This document shows positions 34,635-44,365 of a stretch of 64,000 nt of DNA, one piece after another. Within the stretch, counting starts at the first letter, position 1; every line of letters starts with the position of its first letter. Below the pieces are notes generated by a model that saw only the letters and a list, made by a program, of their open reading frames with translations, made no database searches and was not told the origin of the DNA. The DNA comes from Arthrobacter methylotrophus. GTDB lineage: Bacteria; Actinomycetota; Actinomycetes; Actinomycetales; Micrococcaceae. The DNA is taken from contig NZ_BAABED010000001.1 of NCBI RefSeq assembly GCF_039539965.1, positions 3,844,001-3,908,000 on the forward strand. The letters run 5' to 3'. Position numbers and translations under genes: made by a program.

Positions 34635-36773
34635 ATGCGCAGCAAACTTGCTGAACGGCTCAGCGCCCCGGGCGTCCGCTTCAAGTCCCTCCCTTGGGGA
34701 TCGCGTCTTGCCTTGTTGTTCCTCGTGGTGATCGGCCTGGCGGCTATCTTCGCGCCCCTCGTCGCACCGCACGATCCCCTGGAAACGTTCATCCCGGCCC
34801 AAGCGCCGGACGGCGACCATTTCTTCGGTACCGACCGTCTGGGGCGTGATGTCTTCTCCCGGCTGCTCTACGGTTCCCAATCCTCCCTGATGATCGGCCT
34901 CGGCGCGGTGGCCCTCGCGATCGTCGTCGGCGCCGTGCTTGGCTCGCTCGCCGCGACGTCCAGCAAGGCGGTCAACGAGATCATCATGCGACTCATGGAC
35001 ATCCTCATGGCGTTCCCGGGCATCGCCCTCGCAGCCGTGCTGCTGGCGGCTTTCGGCAACTCGGTACCCACCATCATCGTCGCCATCGCCATCATCTACA
35101 CACCGCAGCTCGCCCGGGTGGTCCGCGCCAATGTGCTCGCCCAGTACGGTGAAGACTACGTCCGGGCCGAACGAGTGATGGGTGCAAGCCGCCCCTACAT
35201 CCTGCTCAAGCACATCGTCCGTAACACCGCCGCCCCTGTGCTGGTTTTCGCCACGGTCATGGTGGCCGACGCCATCATCCTCGAAGCCTCGCTGTCCTTC
35301 CTGGGAGCCGGCGTCCAGGATCCCGCACCGTCCTGGGGCAACGTGATCTCCTACGGCCGCAACCTGGTCCTTTCAGGTGGCTGGTGGGCAACGACCTTCG
35401 CAGGCCTCACGATCTTGCTCACTGTCCTTGCGCTGAACATCCTGGCCGAAGGCCTCACCGACGCCATGGTGAACCCGAAGCTGCGCAAGGCCCCGGTGGT
35501 GAAGGACGACGACGGTGCTGCCGCTGCCTTTGCCGGCGCCGCCGTGGCGGGTGCAGCCGTCGATACCGAAATCGCGACGTCGGTGGCCCAGCCATCCGTC
35601 GTGGAACAGCACGAACTCGACGGCGTTCGGCCGGCAAACAACGATCCCCTCTCCGAAGAGGACTACACGGCGTCGGTCCTGAACGATCCGAGGATTGCCC
35701 TGGCGAGTCCGCACGCGCTCCTCGACAAGGAACTCGAACTCCTGGCTTCCATCGAGGCCAAGCGCACCGATCGGCTCCCCCAGGTCCCGGCCGGCGCCAG
35801 GAACGTGCTGGAGGTCAAGAACCTGTCCATCCGCTTCCCCGGGCGCTTCGGCGAAACCGCGATCGTGGACAACGTCTCCTTCACCGTCCGCGAAGGGGAA
35901 ACCATGGGCCTGGTGGGCGAATCCGGTTGCGGCAAGTCCATCACGTCCCTGGCCATCATGGGCCTCCTGCCCAAGACTGCCGAGATCACCGGATCCATCG
36001 TCTTCGATGGCAAAGAACTCCTGGATTCCGGCTCGAAGCACAGCAACGCCAAGGCCTATCAGGGCCTGCGGGGCGAGCAGATCGCCATGGTCTACCAGGA
36101 TGCGCTGAGCTCGCTCAACCCGTCCATGAAGATCAAGGAGCAGATGACCCAGCTGACCAAGCGCGGCGGCCGCAAGACCCCCGCCGAGTTGCTGGAACTG
36201 GTCAAACTCGATCCCGTCCGCACGCTTGCCAGCTACCCGCACGAACTCTCCGGCGGCCAGCGCCAGCGCGTGCTGATCGCCATGGCTCTTTCCCGCTCGC
36301 CGAAGATCGTGGTGGCCGACGAACCCACCACGGCCCTGGACGTCACCGTCCAGAAGCAGGTGGTGGAGCTGCTCAACGAACTGCGCGAACAGCTCGGCTT
36401 CGCCATGGTCTTCGTCAGCCACGACCTCGCTTTGGTTGCCTCCTTGGCGCACCGGATCACGGTCATGTACGCAGGCCAGGTAGTGGAATCGGCACAGGCT
36501 TCCGAGCTCCTGCAGAACCCGCGGCACGAATACACGCGAGGTCTGTTGGGCGCAGTTCTTTCGATCGAGGCCGACGCCGTCCGCCTCCACCAGATCCCCG
36601 GCACCGTGCCGTCTCCGCGGGATTTCGCTTCGGGCGACCGCTTTGCGGCCCGCTCCTTGAGGCCCGACGCCGATCCGAACCAGCAATTGGTCCTCACCGT
36701 TGTTGAATCCGCCGGTGGCGGAGCAGACCGGGACCACTACTGGGCCAGCCACCTGAAGGAGGACGCAAAGTGA
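34635..36773 (+). CDS. Fused ABC permease (DppC type) and ATPase
   Basis: 712 residues. Residues 1 to about 285 are a DppC-like permease (FFGTDRLGRDVFSRLLYGSQ; EAA loop RAERVMGASRPYILLKHIVRN). A hydrophilic, alanine-rich linker spans about 285-390. The C-terminal half is an ATPase with Walker A GESGCGKS (about 428), signature LSGGQRQR (about 537), Walker B VVADEPTTALD and an oligopeptide-transport C-terminal extension. Permease-ATPase fusions occur in Opp/Dpp-like importers of actinobacteria, including sialic acid systems. It overlaps the start of the next ATPase gene by 4 bp (GTGA). Confidence 0.92.
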   Translation: MRSKLAERLSAPGVRFKSLPWGSRLALLFLVVIGLAAIFAPLVAPHDPLETFIPAQAPDGDHFFGTDRLGRDVFSRLLYGSQSSLMIGLGAVALAIVVGAVLGSLAATSSKAVNEIIMRLMDILMAFPGIALAAVLLAAFGNSVPTIIVAIAIIYTPQLARVVRANVLAQYGEDYVRAERVMGASRPYILLKHIVRNTAAPVLVFATVMVADAIILEASLSFLGAGVQDPAPSWGNVISYGRNLVLSGGWWATTFAGLTILLTVLALNILAEGLTDAMVNPKLRKAPVVKDDDGAAAAFAGAAVAGAAVDTEIATSVAQPSVVEQHELDGVRPANNDPLSEEDYTASVLNDPRIALASPHALLDKELELLASIEAKRTDRLPQVPAGARNVLEVKNLSIRFPGRFGETAIVDNVSFTVREGETMGLVGESGCGKSITSLAIMGLLPKTAEITGSIVFDGKELLDSGSKHSNAKAYQGLRGEQIAMVYQDALSSLNPSMKIKEQMTQLTKRGGRKTPAELLELVKLDPVRTLASYPHELSGGQRQRVLIAMALSRSPKIVVADEPTTALDVTVQKQVVELLNELREQLGFAMVFVSHDLALVASLAHRITVMYAGQVVESAQASELLQNPRHEYTRGLLGAVLSIEADAVRLHQIPGTVPSPRDFASGDRFAARSLRPDADPNQQLVLTVVESAGGGADRDHYWASHLKEDAK

Positions 36774-37588
36774 GTACTTCCCAACGGGATATCCCAGCCA
36801 AACCGGTCATCGAACTCAAGGACGTCAAGGTTCACCACCGGGCCCGCACCGGCGGCCTCTTCCGGCCCAACATCGTCAAGGCCGTCAACGGTGTGGACTT
36901 CAGCATCAGCCGTGGCGAGACTGTCGGGATCGTCGGCGAGTCCGGCTGCGGCAAGTCCACGCTCGCCTCGGTGCTCGTGGGACTTCAGACCCCGACGTCG
37001 GGCCAGGTGCTATTCCACGGCAAGCCGGCCATCAAACGCAACGCACGCATGCGCAAGGATTTCGGGCGTGCCGTATCCGTGGTCTTCCAGGACCCGGCCA
37101 CGGCGCTCAACCCGCGCATGACCATCGAGGATATCCTCACCGATCCCCTGCAAGTCCACGGCATCGGCAACGCAGCGTCCCGCTCGGAGAAAGTCAAGGA
37201 ACTGCTGGCCCTCGTCGGTTTGCCGCAATCGGCAGGCGAGGTCACGCCGTCGCAGGTTTCCGGCGGCCAGCGCCAGCGCGTGGCGATTGCGCGCGCCCTC
37301 GCTTTGGATCCGGACATCATCGTGGCGGACGAACCGACGTCGGCGCTCGATGTTTCCGTCCGAGCCCAGGTCCTGAACCTCCTGTCCGATCTGAAGACCC
37401 AGCTGAACCTCGGCATGGTGTTCATTTCGCACGACATCCAGACCGTCCGCTACGTCTCGGACCGGATCTGCGTCATGTATTTCGGACAGATCGTCGAGGA
37501 AGGCCCGGCCGCACAGGTCTTCGACAACCCAAGCAACGACTACACCAAGAAGCTGCTCGGCGCCGCACCAAGCCTGCTCCACACCTAA
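36770..37588 (+). CDS. ABC transporter ATP-binding protein, Opp/DppF type
   Basis: 272 residues from GTG 36770 with AAGGAGG 7 bases upstream. Walker A GESGCGKST (about residue 56), signature VSGGQRQR (about 162), Walker B IIVADEPTSALD and H-loop FISHDIQTV. The N-terminal HHRARTGGLFRPNIVKAVNGVDF is typical of DppF/OppF proteins. It is the second nucleotide-binding domain pairing with the fused ATPase to energise the importer. The lyase gene follows after 36 bp. Confidence 0.93.
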   Translation: MSTSQRDIPAKPVIELKDVKVHHRARTGGLFRPNIVKAVNGVDFSISRGETVGIVGESGCGKSTLASVLVGLQTPTSGQVLFHGKPAIKRNARMRKDFGRAVSVVFQDPATALNPRMTIEDILTDPLQVHGIGNAASRSEKVKELLALVGLPQSAGEVTPSQVSGGQRQRVAIARALALDPDIIVADEPTSALDVSVRAQVLNLLSDLKTQLNLGMVFISHDIQTVRYVSDRICVMYFGQIVEEGPAAQVFDNPSNDYTKKLLGAAPSLLHT

Positions 37589-37624
37589 GTTTTTCCCTTT
37601 CAGATCCAAACAACGGAGATTTCT

Positions 37625-38542
37625 GTGTCTACTCAGTTCCAGGGCGTCATTCCCCCGGTCATCACCCCCCGCCACGCTGACGGCCGCGTTGACACCGCGT
37701 CCCTGAAGAACGTCACCAAGCACCTGCTCGACGGCGGCGTGTCCGGCCTTTTCGTGTTGGGCTCCTCGGGCGAGGTCCCCTACATGACCAACGAGGAGCG
37801 CGAACTCGTCGTCTCCACGATCGCCGACGCGAATGCCGGTGCCGTGCCCCTGGTTGTGGGCGCCAACGAACAAACCACCAACCGCGTGATCGAAGAAGCC
37901 AAGAAGGTCATCGACCTCGGAGCCGACGCAATCGTAGTCACCTCGATGTACTACGCCATCGGCAACGCCCAGGAGACCGAAACCCACTTCCGAAGCATCC
38001 ACGCTGCCGTGGACAAGCCGATCTTCGCCTACGACGTCCCCGTCCGTACGCACTTCAAGCTGCCCACCGACCTTCTGGTCCGTCTGGGTCGCGACGGCGT
38101 GATCGCGGGCGTCAAGGACTCCTCCGGCGACGACGTCTCCTTCCGCCAACTGCTCCTTGCAGCCAAGGACATCCCCGACTTCGACATCTTCACGGGCCAC
38201 GAAGTGGTCGTGGACGGAGCCCTCCTCGGCGGTGCCCAAGGCGTCGTCCCGGGCCTCGGCAACGTTGACCCCGCCGGCTACCGCCGCCTCTTCGATGCCA
38301 GCCAGGCCGGAAACTGGACGGCGGCCGCAGCCGAACAGGACCGCTTGGCGGACGTCTTCGAGATCGTCTACACCCCCAACGGCCGGGTCTCCGGCGGCGC
38401 AGCAGGCCTCGGCGCCTTCAAGACCGCCCTCCAGGTCATGGGCATCATCGAATCCAACACGATGAGCGCCCCCATGCTCTCCCTGAACGCCGAAGAAACC
38501 GCCGCAATCAAGGTCATCCTGGAACGCAACGGCCTGGTCTAG
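37625..38542 (+). CDS. nanA: N-acetylneuraminate lyase-like DHDPS family protein (NanA)
   Basis: 305 residues from GTG 37625 (CGGAGAT upstream). The (beta/alpha)8 DHDPS family fold is indicated by PPVITPRHADGRVD, the loop VLGSSGEVPYM, the catalytic Tyr segment FAYDVPVRT and the Schiff-base lysine in AGVKDSSGDD. True DHDPS genes are usually linked to lysine genes. Here the context of an importer, a ROK kinase and NanE argues for cleavage of N-acetylneuraminate to pyruvate and ManNAc. The motif details differ from E. coli NanA, so another 2-keto sugar acid substrate is not excluded. Confidence 0.78.
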   Translation: MSTQFQGVIPPVITPRHADGRVDTASLKNVTKHLLDGGVSGLFVLGSSGEVPYMTNEERELVVSTIADANAGAVPLVVGANEQTTNRVIEEAKKVIDLGADAIVVTSMYYAIGNAQETETHFRSIHAAVDKPIFAYDVPVRTHFKLPTDLLVRLGRDGVIAGVKDSSGDDVSFRQLLLAAKDIPDFDIFTGHEVVVDGALLGGAQGVVPGLGNVDPAGYRRLFDASQAGNWTAAAAEQDRLADVFEIVYTPNGRVSGGAAGLGAFKTALQVMGIIESNTMSAPMLSLNAEETAAIKVILERNGLV

Positions 38543-38645
38543 AGACGGGTTCGCGCCGTCCCACCCACGGCTGAGCTGGCCAGTGACACATGGCATCATT
38601 GACGGACCCCGCAAAAGACTTCGCAACAGACCCGAAGGACAAAAC

Positions 38646-39584
38646 ATGATGCACGTGATCGGTGTCGATCTTGGTGGAACCAAGACCGCCGCCGGGGTTG
38701 TTGCCGCCGACGGGAGCGTGTTGTTTTCGGAGCAAATCCCCACGCTCAATCGCGAGGGTGGGAACGCCATTCTGGGTGCTACGGCGGCGCTCGTAGCACG
38801 GCTTCTGCGGCGCGCGGCAGGCGAGGGAATCGCCGTCGGGCGTGTCGGCGTCGGTTCTGCCGGCGTCATTGATGCTGCGAGCGGGACCGTGGTTTCCGCT
38901 ACCGACTCGATCCTGGGGTGGGCCGGGACCGGGTTGGCTGCGGGCCTGGCGGAACGGCTGGGATTCCCGCGGGACTCGGTCAGGGCTGTCAACGACGTCC
39001 ATGCGCATGCCTTGGGCGAGGCGTGGCGTGGGGCGGCTGCGGGGTCGTCGAGTTCGCTCATGGTGGCCTTCGGGACGGGAGTCGGCGGCAGTTTCGTGCT
39101 GGACGGATCTCCTGTTTTGGGGCATCGCTATGTGGGCGGCCACGTAGGTCATTTTGCGTCGCCGTATGCCTACCACGAAGGTAAGGCGCTCCCCTGCGTG
39201 TGCGGCGGTTCCGGCCATGTTGAGGCGATCGCTTCCGGCCCGGCCATCCATGAATCCTTCGTGCGTTTCGGCGGCTCGCCGGACGTACCGGATACCCGAG
39301 CCGTGTTTGCCCTGGCGCTCCATGGCGATGCTGCCGCCATCAAGGCTATCGGCGCGGGCGCAGGTGCCGCCGGACAGGCCCTCGGCGGGCTCGTCAACAT
39401 CCTCGACCCGGAGACGGTAGTAGTTTCCGGTGGACTGGCAGACGCCGGAGATCTCTGGTGGAAACCCATGGAACGCGCCATGCGCAAGGAGCTCATGGGC
39501 CCGCTCGCTGACATTCCCGTGCTCCGTGCGGCGCTCGGGAACACCGCGGCCATTGTGGGCGCAGCCAAGCTTGTCCTGAACTAA
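38646..39584 (+). CDS. nanK: ROK family kinase, probable N-acetylmannosamine kinase (NanK)
   Basis: 312 residues from ATG 38646 (AAGGA 6 bases upstream). ATP motif VIGVDLGGTKTAAGVV at the N-terminus, second phosphate motif MVAFGTGVGGSFVLDG and the zinc motif CVCGGSGHVEAIASG near residue 184. In most ROK kinases this motif is CxCGxxGCxE; here His replaces the third Cys, which could still bind zinc. It would phosphorylate ManNAc to ManNAc-6-P, feeding NanE. Operon position between the lyase and epimerase genes supports this. Confidence 0.82.
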   Translation: MMHVIGVDLGGTKTAAGVVAADGSVLFSEQIPTLNREGGNAILGATAALVARLLRRAAGEGIAVGRVGVGSAGVIDAASGTVVSATDSILGWAGTGLAAGLAERLGFPRDSVRAVNDVHAHALGEAWRGAAAGSSSSLMVAFGTGVGGSFVLDGSPVLGHRYVGGHVGHFASPYAYHEGKALPCVCGGSGHVEAIASGPAIHESFVRFGGSPDVPDTRAVFALALHGDAAAIKAIGAGAGAAGQALGGLVNILDPETVVVSGGLADAGDLWWKPMERAMRKELMGPLADIPVLRAALGNTAAIVGAAKLVLN

Positions 39585-39610
39585 TAACGAAAACCTTGCA
39601 AGGAGACCCC

Positions 39611-40297
39611 ATGATCCTGACCCCTGAAGGCCTCGAAGCCCTCCGTTCGCAGTTGATCGTCTCCTGCCAGGCCTATCCGGGCGAGCCCATGCGCGATCCC
39701 CGAACCACAGGCCAAGTGGCGGCGTCGGCGGTAATCGGTGGTGCTGCGGCAATCCGTGTCCAAGGCCTCGCGGACGTCCAGTTCACCCGAACGGCTGTCG
39801 AGGTCCCGGTGATCGGACTTTGGAAGGACGGCCACGATGGCGTCTTCATCACCCCGACGCTCCGCCACGCCCTCGCCGTCGCGAATGCCGGCGCCCACGT
39901 CGTAGCCATCGACGGCACGCGCCGAGCACGGCCCGACGGCCTGAGCCTCAAACAGACGATCGACGGACTTCACGCGGAAACGCATGCCTTGGTGATGGCC
40001 GATTGCGGTTCCTACGCCGATGCGGCGGCCGCGGTCGACGCGGGTGCGGACCTGATCGGCACCACGCTCGCCGGATACACCGGTGAACGTCCCAAGACCG
40101 ATGGCCCCGACCTTGAGCTCCTAGCGGAGATCGCCGGCGCTGGACTAGGCACGCCACTCATCGCCGAGGGCCGCATCCATACCCCTGCCCAGGCCCGCCA
40201 AGCCCTCGACGCCGGTGCGTTCGCCGTCGTCGTGGGTACCGCAATCACGCATCCGGCCAGCATCACCGGCTGGTTCAAGGGTGCGATGCACGGCTAG
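39611..40297 (+). CDS. nanE: N-acylglucosamine-6-phosphate 2-epimerase NanE
   Basis: 228 residues from ATG 39611 with AAGGAGA just upstream. TIM-barrel NanE features: LIVSCQAYPGEPMRDP, PVIGLWKDGHDGVFITP, HVVAIDGTRRARPDG, ALVMADCGSYADA, LIGTTLAGYTGE and PLIAEGRIHTPAQA, with catalytic Lys and Glu in the expected places. It converts ManNAc-6-P to GlcNAc-6-P, which would then enter via NagA and NagB; those genes are not in this window. It closes the sialic acid operon. Confidence 0.93.
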   Translation: MILTPEGLEALRSQLIVSCQAYPGEPMRDPRTTGQVAASAVIGGAAAIRVQGLADVQFTRTAVEVPVIGLWKDGHDGVFITPTLRHALAVANAGAHVVAIDGTRRARPDGLSLKQTIDGLHAETHALVMADCGSYADAAAAVDAGADLIGTTLAGYTGERPKTDGPDLELLAEIAGAGLGTPLIAEGRIHTPAQARQALDAGAFAVVVGTAITHPASITGWFKGAMHG

Positions 40298-40463
40298 CAG
40301 CGTCCGGTCGTCCCAAGGCTGCTCAATTCCGCTGGATCATTCGCATCTCGTGGGAAAACATCCGCGCAAACACAGGCTTGACGATTCGGCTTCGAGGAAT
40401 GATCCCGCAGAATCCGTCGCCGGGTCCCTGATCCCAAGCTGCGTCCGGGCGTAGGCTTCTCCC

Positions 40464-41924
40464 ATGGCTGAGGAGAACATCCGGGAATTCGATGTCATTG
40501 TGGTCGGCGCCGGAGCCGTGGGTGAGAACGTTGCAGACCGAGTGGCCCGGGGAGGCCTCACCACAGCGATTGTGGAGGCCGAGCTGGTCGGCGGGGAGTG
40601 CTCCTACTGGGCCTGCATACCGTCCAAAGCGCTCCTTCGGCCTGGAACTGCCCTGCACGCCGCCCAATCCGTGCCCGGAGCAGCCGACGCCGTGACGAAG
40701 GTCCTGGATGCCGCACCTGTCCTGAAGTACCGCGACTACTTCACCAACAAGTGGCAAGACGACGGCGCCGTGCAGTGGCTCGTAGACACAGGCATCGAAC
40801 TGGTCCGTGGCCGGGCGCGCATCACGGGCCCCCGCGAAGTCCAAGTGGATGGCAAGGACGGCAACAGCTATTCGCTCAAGGCCCACCACGCCGTAGTCGT
40901 GGCCACCGGCTCCACACCGGTCATGCCGAAGATTGAAGGCCTGCGCGACGTCCCCTATTGGACAACCCGCGGCGCCACCTCGGCGCGGAGCATCCCTGAA
41001 CGGTTCGTGGTGCTGGGCGGCGGCGTCGCCGGGGTCGAACTTGCCCAGGCGTTTGCCCGCTTGGGCTCGTCTGTCACGCTCGTTGCCCGGGGGAGGCTGC
41101 TCAGCACTTTTCCAGAGGAAGCCGCCCGACTGGTTGCCGCAGGGTTGCGGGCCGACGGCGTCGATCTCCGGCTCGGGACGGACACTACGCGCGTCGAACA
41201 TGACGCGGACCATGCGTTCACCGTCACGCTCGGGGACGGGACGACCGTGGGTTGCGAGCAATTGCTTGTAGCGACGGGCCGGCGACCCAACCTGGACAAT
41301 TTGGGGCTTGAGAACGTGGGGCTCGACGCCGAAGAAGGCAAGGCTTTGCGCCTCACCACCGACTCGAGCGGCTTGGTGGAGGGAACTGCCAGCGACGGTA
41401 CCAGCGGGCTGTGGCTCTACGCGGCCGGCGACGCGGCGGGTTCGGCCCTCCTCACTCACCAAGGCAAGTACGAGGCCCGGGCCGCTGGCGACGCCATCGT
41501 GGCGCGTGCCAAGGGAACCCTCCACGGCGCGCCGAAACCTTGGAGCCCCCAGGCCAAGACAGCCGACGAATACGCGATCCCCAGCGTGGTGTTCACAGAT
41601 CCGGAGCTCGCATCCGTGGGCCCGAGCCTCCAGCAGGCATTGCAGAAGGGCATCAACGCCACAACGGTGGAAGTCCCCATCAATGTGTCCGGCGCCCAGC
41701 TGCATTCGGAGAATTACGAAGGCTGGGCGCAACTCGTGGTGGACGAGGACCACAAAGTGGTGGTCGGGGCAACCTTTGCGGGGCCTGGCGTCGCTGAACT
41801 TCTGCACGGTGCCACCATCGCCATTGTGGGCGAAGTCCCCTTGGACAGGCTGTGGCATGCTGTGCCGTCGTTCCCCACGATCAGCGAGGTGTGGCTGCGG
41901 CTGCTTGAGAAGTACGGGTTGTGA
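40464..41924 (+). CDS. FAD-dependent pyridine nucleotide-disulfide oxidoreductase
   Basis: 486 residues. FAD motif FDVIVVGAGAVGENVAD, the redox disulfide ECSYWACIPSK (Cys-x4-Cys), NAD motif VVLGGGVAGVELAQAFARLG, second FAD motif LWLYAAGDAAGSALLTHQG and the C-terminal HAVPSFPTISE containing the catalytic His-Glu pair of dihydrolipoyl and mercuric reductases. No N-terminal metal-binding domain and no lipoyl context, so the disulfide substrate is unknown. ATG 40464 has no strong ribosome site. The next gene starts 6 bp after its stop. Confidence 0.86.
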   Translation: MAEENIREFDVIVVGAGAVGENVADRVARGGLTTAIVEAELVGGECSYWACIPSKALLRPGTALHAAQSVPGAADAVTKVLDAAPVLKYRDYFTNKWQDDGAVQWLVDTGIELVRGRARITGPREVQVDGKDGNSYSLKAHHAVVVATGSTPVMPKIEGLRDVPYWTTRGATSARSIPERFVVLGGGVAGVELAQAFARLGSSVTLVARGRLLSTFPEEAARLVAAGLRADGVDLRLGTDTTRVEHDADHAFTVTLGDGTTVGCEQLLVATGRRPNLDNLGLENVGLDAEEGKALRLTTDSSGLVEGTASDGTSGLWLYAAGDAAGSALLTHQGKYEARAAGDAIVARAKGTLHGAPKPWSPQAKTADEYAIPSVVFTDPELASVGPSLQQALQKGINATTVEVPINVSGAQLHSENYEGWAQLVVDEDHKVVVGATFAGPGVAELLHGATIAIVGEVPLDRLWHAVPSFPTISEVWLRLLEKYGL

Positions 41925-41930
41925 GGATTA

Positions 41931-43564
41931 ATGGACCTTTCTCCGGATAGACGTGTGCTGCTCAAGTCGATCGGGCTTGGAGCGGCCGGTATCGCGGGTA
42001 TTTCAGTACTGTCGGCCTGCACGGGCGAAACCGCACACCCTGCATCGCAGGCGTCCGCATCACTGCTTCCGGTTCCCCCGGGCAGATCGAACCGCTGCTG
42101 GACCGGGCGAAGGTCACCAATGCCTTGGCTAAGCTCGACGGATTGGTCCAAGACGCCATGGGACAAACCGGGCTGCCGGGGATGGCTGTGGCCGTGGTGT
42201 ACCAGGATGAGGTGGTGTACGCCAAGGGCTTCGGCGTCCGGGAGGTCGGGAAGCCGGAGCGGATCGGTCCTGACACGGTGTTCAAGCTCGCTTCGGTATC
42301 CAAGCCCTTGGCGTCAACCGTGGTGGCGGGCGTTGTGGGGCGGCAACTCATCAAATGGACCGACCCGGTCATTGAATCCGACAAGGGCTTCGCGCTCAAG
42401 GATGACTACGTCACCCGAAGTGCCACTTTTGCCGACCTCATGTCGCACCAGAGCGGCCTGAGAACAGCGTCGGGTGATCTGCTGGAAGACCTCGGATTCG
42501 ACCGCTCGTACATCCTCAGCCACATCAACCAAGAGCCCCTTGATACCTTCCGCTCGAGCTACAACTACAGCAATTTCGGCTACACGGCAGGCGGCGAGGC
42601 AGCCGCCAAAGCGATGAAGATGTCTTGGGAGGATCTGGCGGACCAGATCCTGTTCCGGCCGCTGGGCATGTCCGCAAGCAGTTACCGCAACTCGGACTAC
42701 GAGAAGGCGTCGGACAGAGCCGCCATCCACGTGCCGCTCGGGAACAAGCAATGGGCAGCGAAGTACCACCGCGACGCCGACTCCGAGGCTCCGGCGGGCG
42801 GTGCGAGTTCCTCGGTCCGGGACCTCGCCCAATGGCTCCGGCTGCAACTCGGCAACGGCAGCTTTGGGGGCAAGCCGGTTATCGATCCAACCGCCCTCCA
42901 AACGACTCATGTTCCGCATGCGGTTTCCGGACCGGCGTCGTCTCCGGCCGCTCGTTCCCGTTTCTATGGCCTGGGCTGGAACGTCTCCTATGACGATCAA
43001 GCACGTGTCCAGTTGGGACACTCCGGCGCGTTCAATCTTGGCACCGCCACCGCTGTTGCCATGCTCCCTGGGGAACAGCTAGCCATCGTGGCCTTGACTA
43101 ACGGACGGCCACAGGGGATTCCCGAAGCAATTACCGCGGGTTTCCTGGACGCAGCGCAGCACGGTGCACCCACGGTCGATTGGCTGGCATTCACCGCTGG
43201 CATCTTCAAACAGCTCGATGACTCCGAGAAGCCGAAGGTCGACTACTCCAAGCTGCCTTCCAACCCTGCTCCGGCGCGGCCAAACAATGCGTACACCGGC
43301 ACGTACGCGAACTCGTACTACGGCCCGCTCGTGGTCCTCGATCAGGACGGGAAACTCGCCCTGAAGATGGGGCCGGCGGGCAACCCGACTACTTTCCCGC
43401 TGGCCCACTTTGACGCCGACACCTTCAGCTTTGAGTCGATGGGAGAGAACGGAAATGGGCTCGCCGGTGCACTGTTTGCCGGAAGCGGCGGCGGCACTGC
43501 ACCAAGCGTCACCCTCGATTTCTACGACAAGACAGGATTGGGGACTTTTACGCGGATCTCGTGA
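41931..43564 (+). pseudogene. Serine hydrolase (class C beta-lactamase-like) lipoprotein, frameshifted
   Basis: The first frame from ATG 41931 gives a signal with DRRVLLK and lipobox SVLSAC, then runs out of homology after LLPVPPG. The frame shifted by -1 continues GQIEPLLDRAKVTNALAKLDG and then the whole hydrolase: SxxK in LASVSKPLAS, YxN in YNYSNFGY, and HSG in QLGHSGAF, ending at 43564. One base appears to be missing in or near the run TTCCCCCGGG at 42073-42082. A functional cytoplasmic form from TTG 42125 would lack export. Either a real frameshift or a homopolymer sequencing error explains this. Family role: peptidase or esterase acting at the cell envelope. Confidence 0.8.
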
Positions 43565-43585
43565 CAGCAGGACAATGGATCTATT

Positions 43586-43605
43586 TGAACTGACCGGTCA
43601 GTTCA
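43586..43605. promoter_or_regulatory. Perfect 20-bp palindrome, probable TetR operator
   Basis: TGAACTGACCGGTCAGTTCA is fully self-complementary and lies 44 bp upstream of the first gene of a three-gene operon whose last gene encodes a TetR protein. TetR sites of this form (TGAC-GGTCA cores) are common. Autoregulation of the operon is the simplest reading. Confidence 0.78.
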
Positions 43606-43648
43606 GTTACGATTTGAGTAGATACCAGATTCTGCGAAAGGTCCAATT

Positions 43649-44365
43649 GTGCTGTCCGCACAGCAACTCCAGATCGACGGCCGCCGGAATGATCTCCTGC
43701 CTCCCACCTCGCTCGAAGCCCAGCGCGGAGAGCTCCTCCTCGTGACCGGCGACGGCCAGGACCAGCGCACAGCCTTGGCCTTGGCACTCAGCGGCCGAAT
43801 GAAGCCCGGCAAAGGACTCCTGAGCTGGGACAACTCCGTGAAGACCAAGAAGCTCCGGGCAGCGAGCGCCCTCATCGACGCTCCCGGCGTCAATGAACCG
43901 GAGCAGCACTTGAGCGTCCGCGACCTCGTGACGGAAGACCTCTCGCTCATTCCCCGCCGCTACCGAGGTGCCCTCCTCAGCAAGCCATGGCTCAAGGTCA
44001 ATCGCTTCGAGGACATCGCCGGGCTGTGGATTGAGCAACTCCCGGCGGACCGCCGCTTCGAGTTGCTGACCGCCTTGGCCCTCGCGGATCCGGCCCTCGA
44101 TCTGCTGGTACTCGACTCCCCGGACCGGCACAGCGCGAACCCTGCGGACTGGCTCCCGCGCCTGGAGCAGTTGGCGTACGACGCCGGGCGGCCGCTCGCC
44201 GTCGTCGCGGTCGTCTCAGCCCTCCCGGACAGCTGGCGCGGCCCGGCCGCGGTGATCGGCAACTCGGTCACGCATACGGCACCCGCGGCCCCCGCCGAAC
44301 CCCTCCAAAACGCCCAAGAAGATCCCGAAGAAGCACCCGAAACCCTGCAAAGGACCGCAAAGTGA
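43649..44365 (+). CDS. Degenerate ABC-type ATPase domain protein
   Basis: 238 residues from GTG 43649 (AAAGG 8 bases upstream). The layout is that of an ABC nucleotide-binding domain, but the key residues are altered. The Walker A position reads G34-DGQDQ-R40-T41 with Arg for Lys. The signature region is LPADRRFELLTALALA. Walker B LDLLVLDSPDR has Ser157 for the catalytic Glu. The H-loop His is missing (VVSALPD). Such a protein should not hydrolyse ATP and may be a regulatory or scaffold partner. It overlaps the YhgE-like gene by 4 bp (GTGA), so the two products are probably made together. Confidence 0.72.
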   Translation: MLSAQQLQIDGRRNDLLPPTSLEAQRGELLLVTGDGQDQRTALALALSGRMKPGKGLLSWDNSVKTKKLRAASALIDAPGVNEPEQHLSVRDLVTEDLSLIPRRYRGALLSKPWLKVNRFEDIAGLWIEQLPADRRFELLTALALADPALDLLVLDSPDRHSANPADWLPRLEQLAYDAGRPLAVVAVVSALPDSWRGPAAVIGNSVTHTAPAAPAEPLQNAQEDPEEAPETLQRTAK

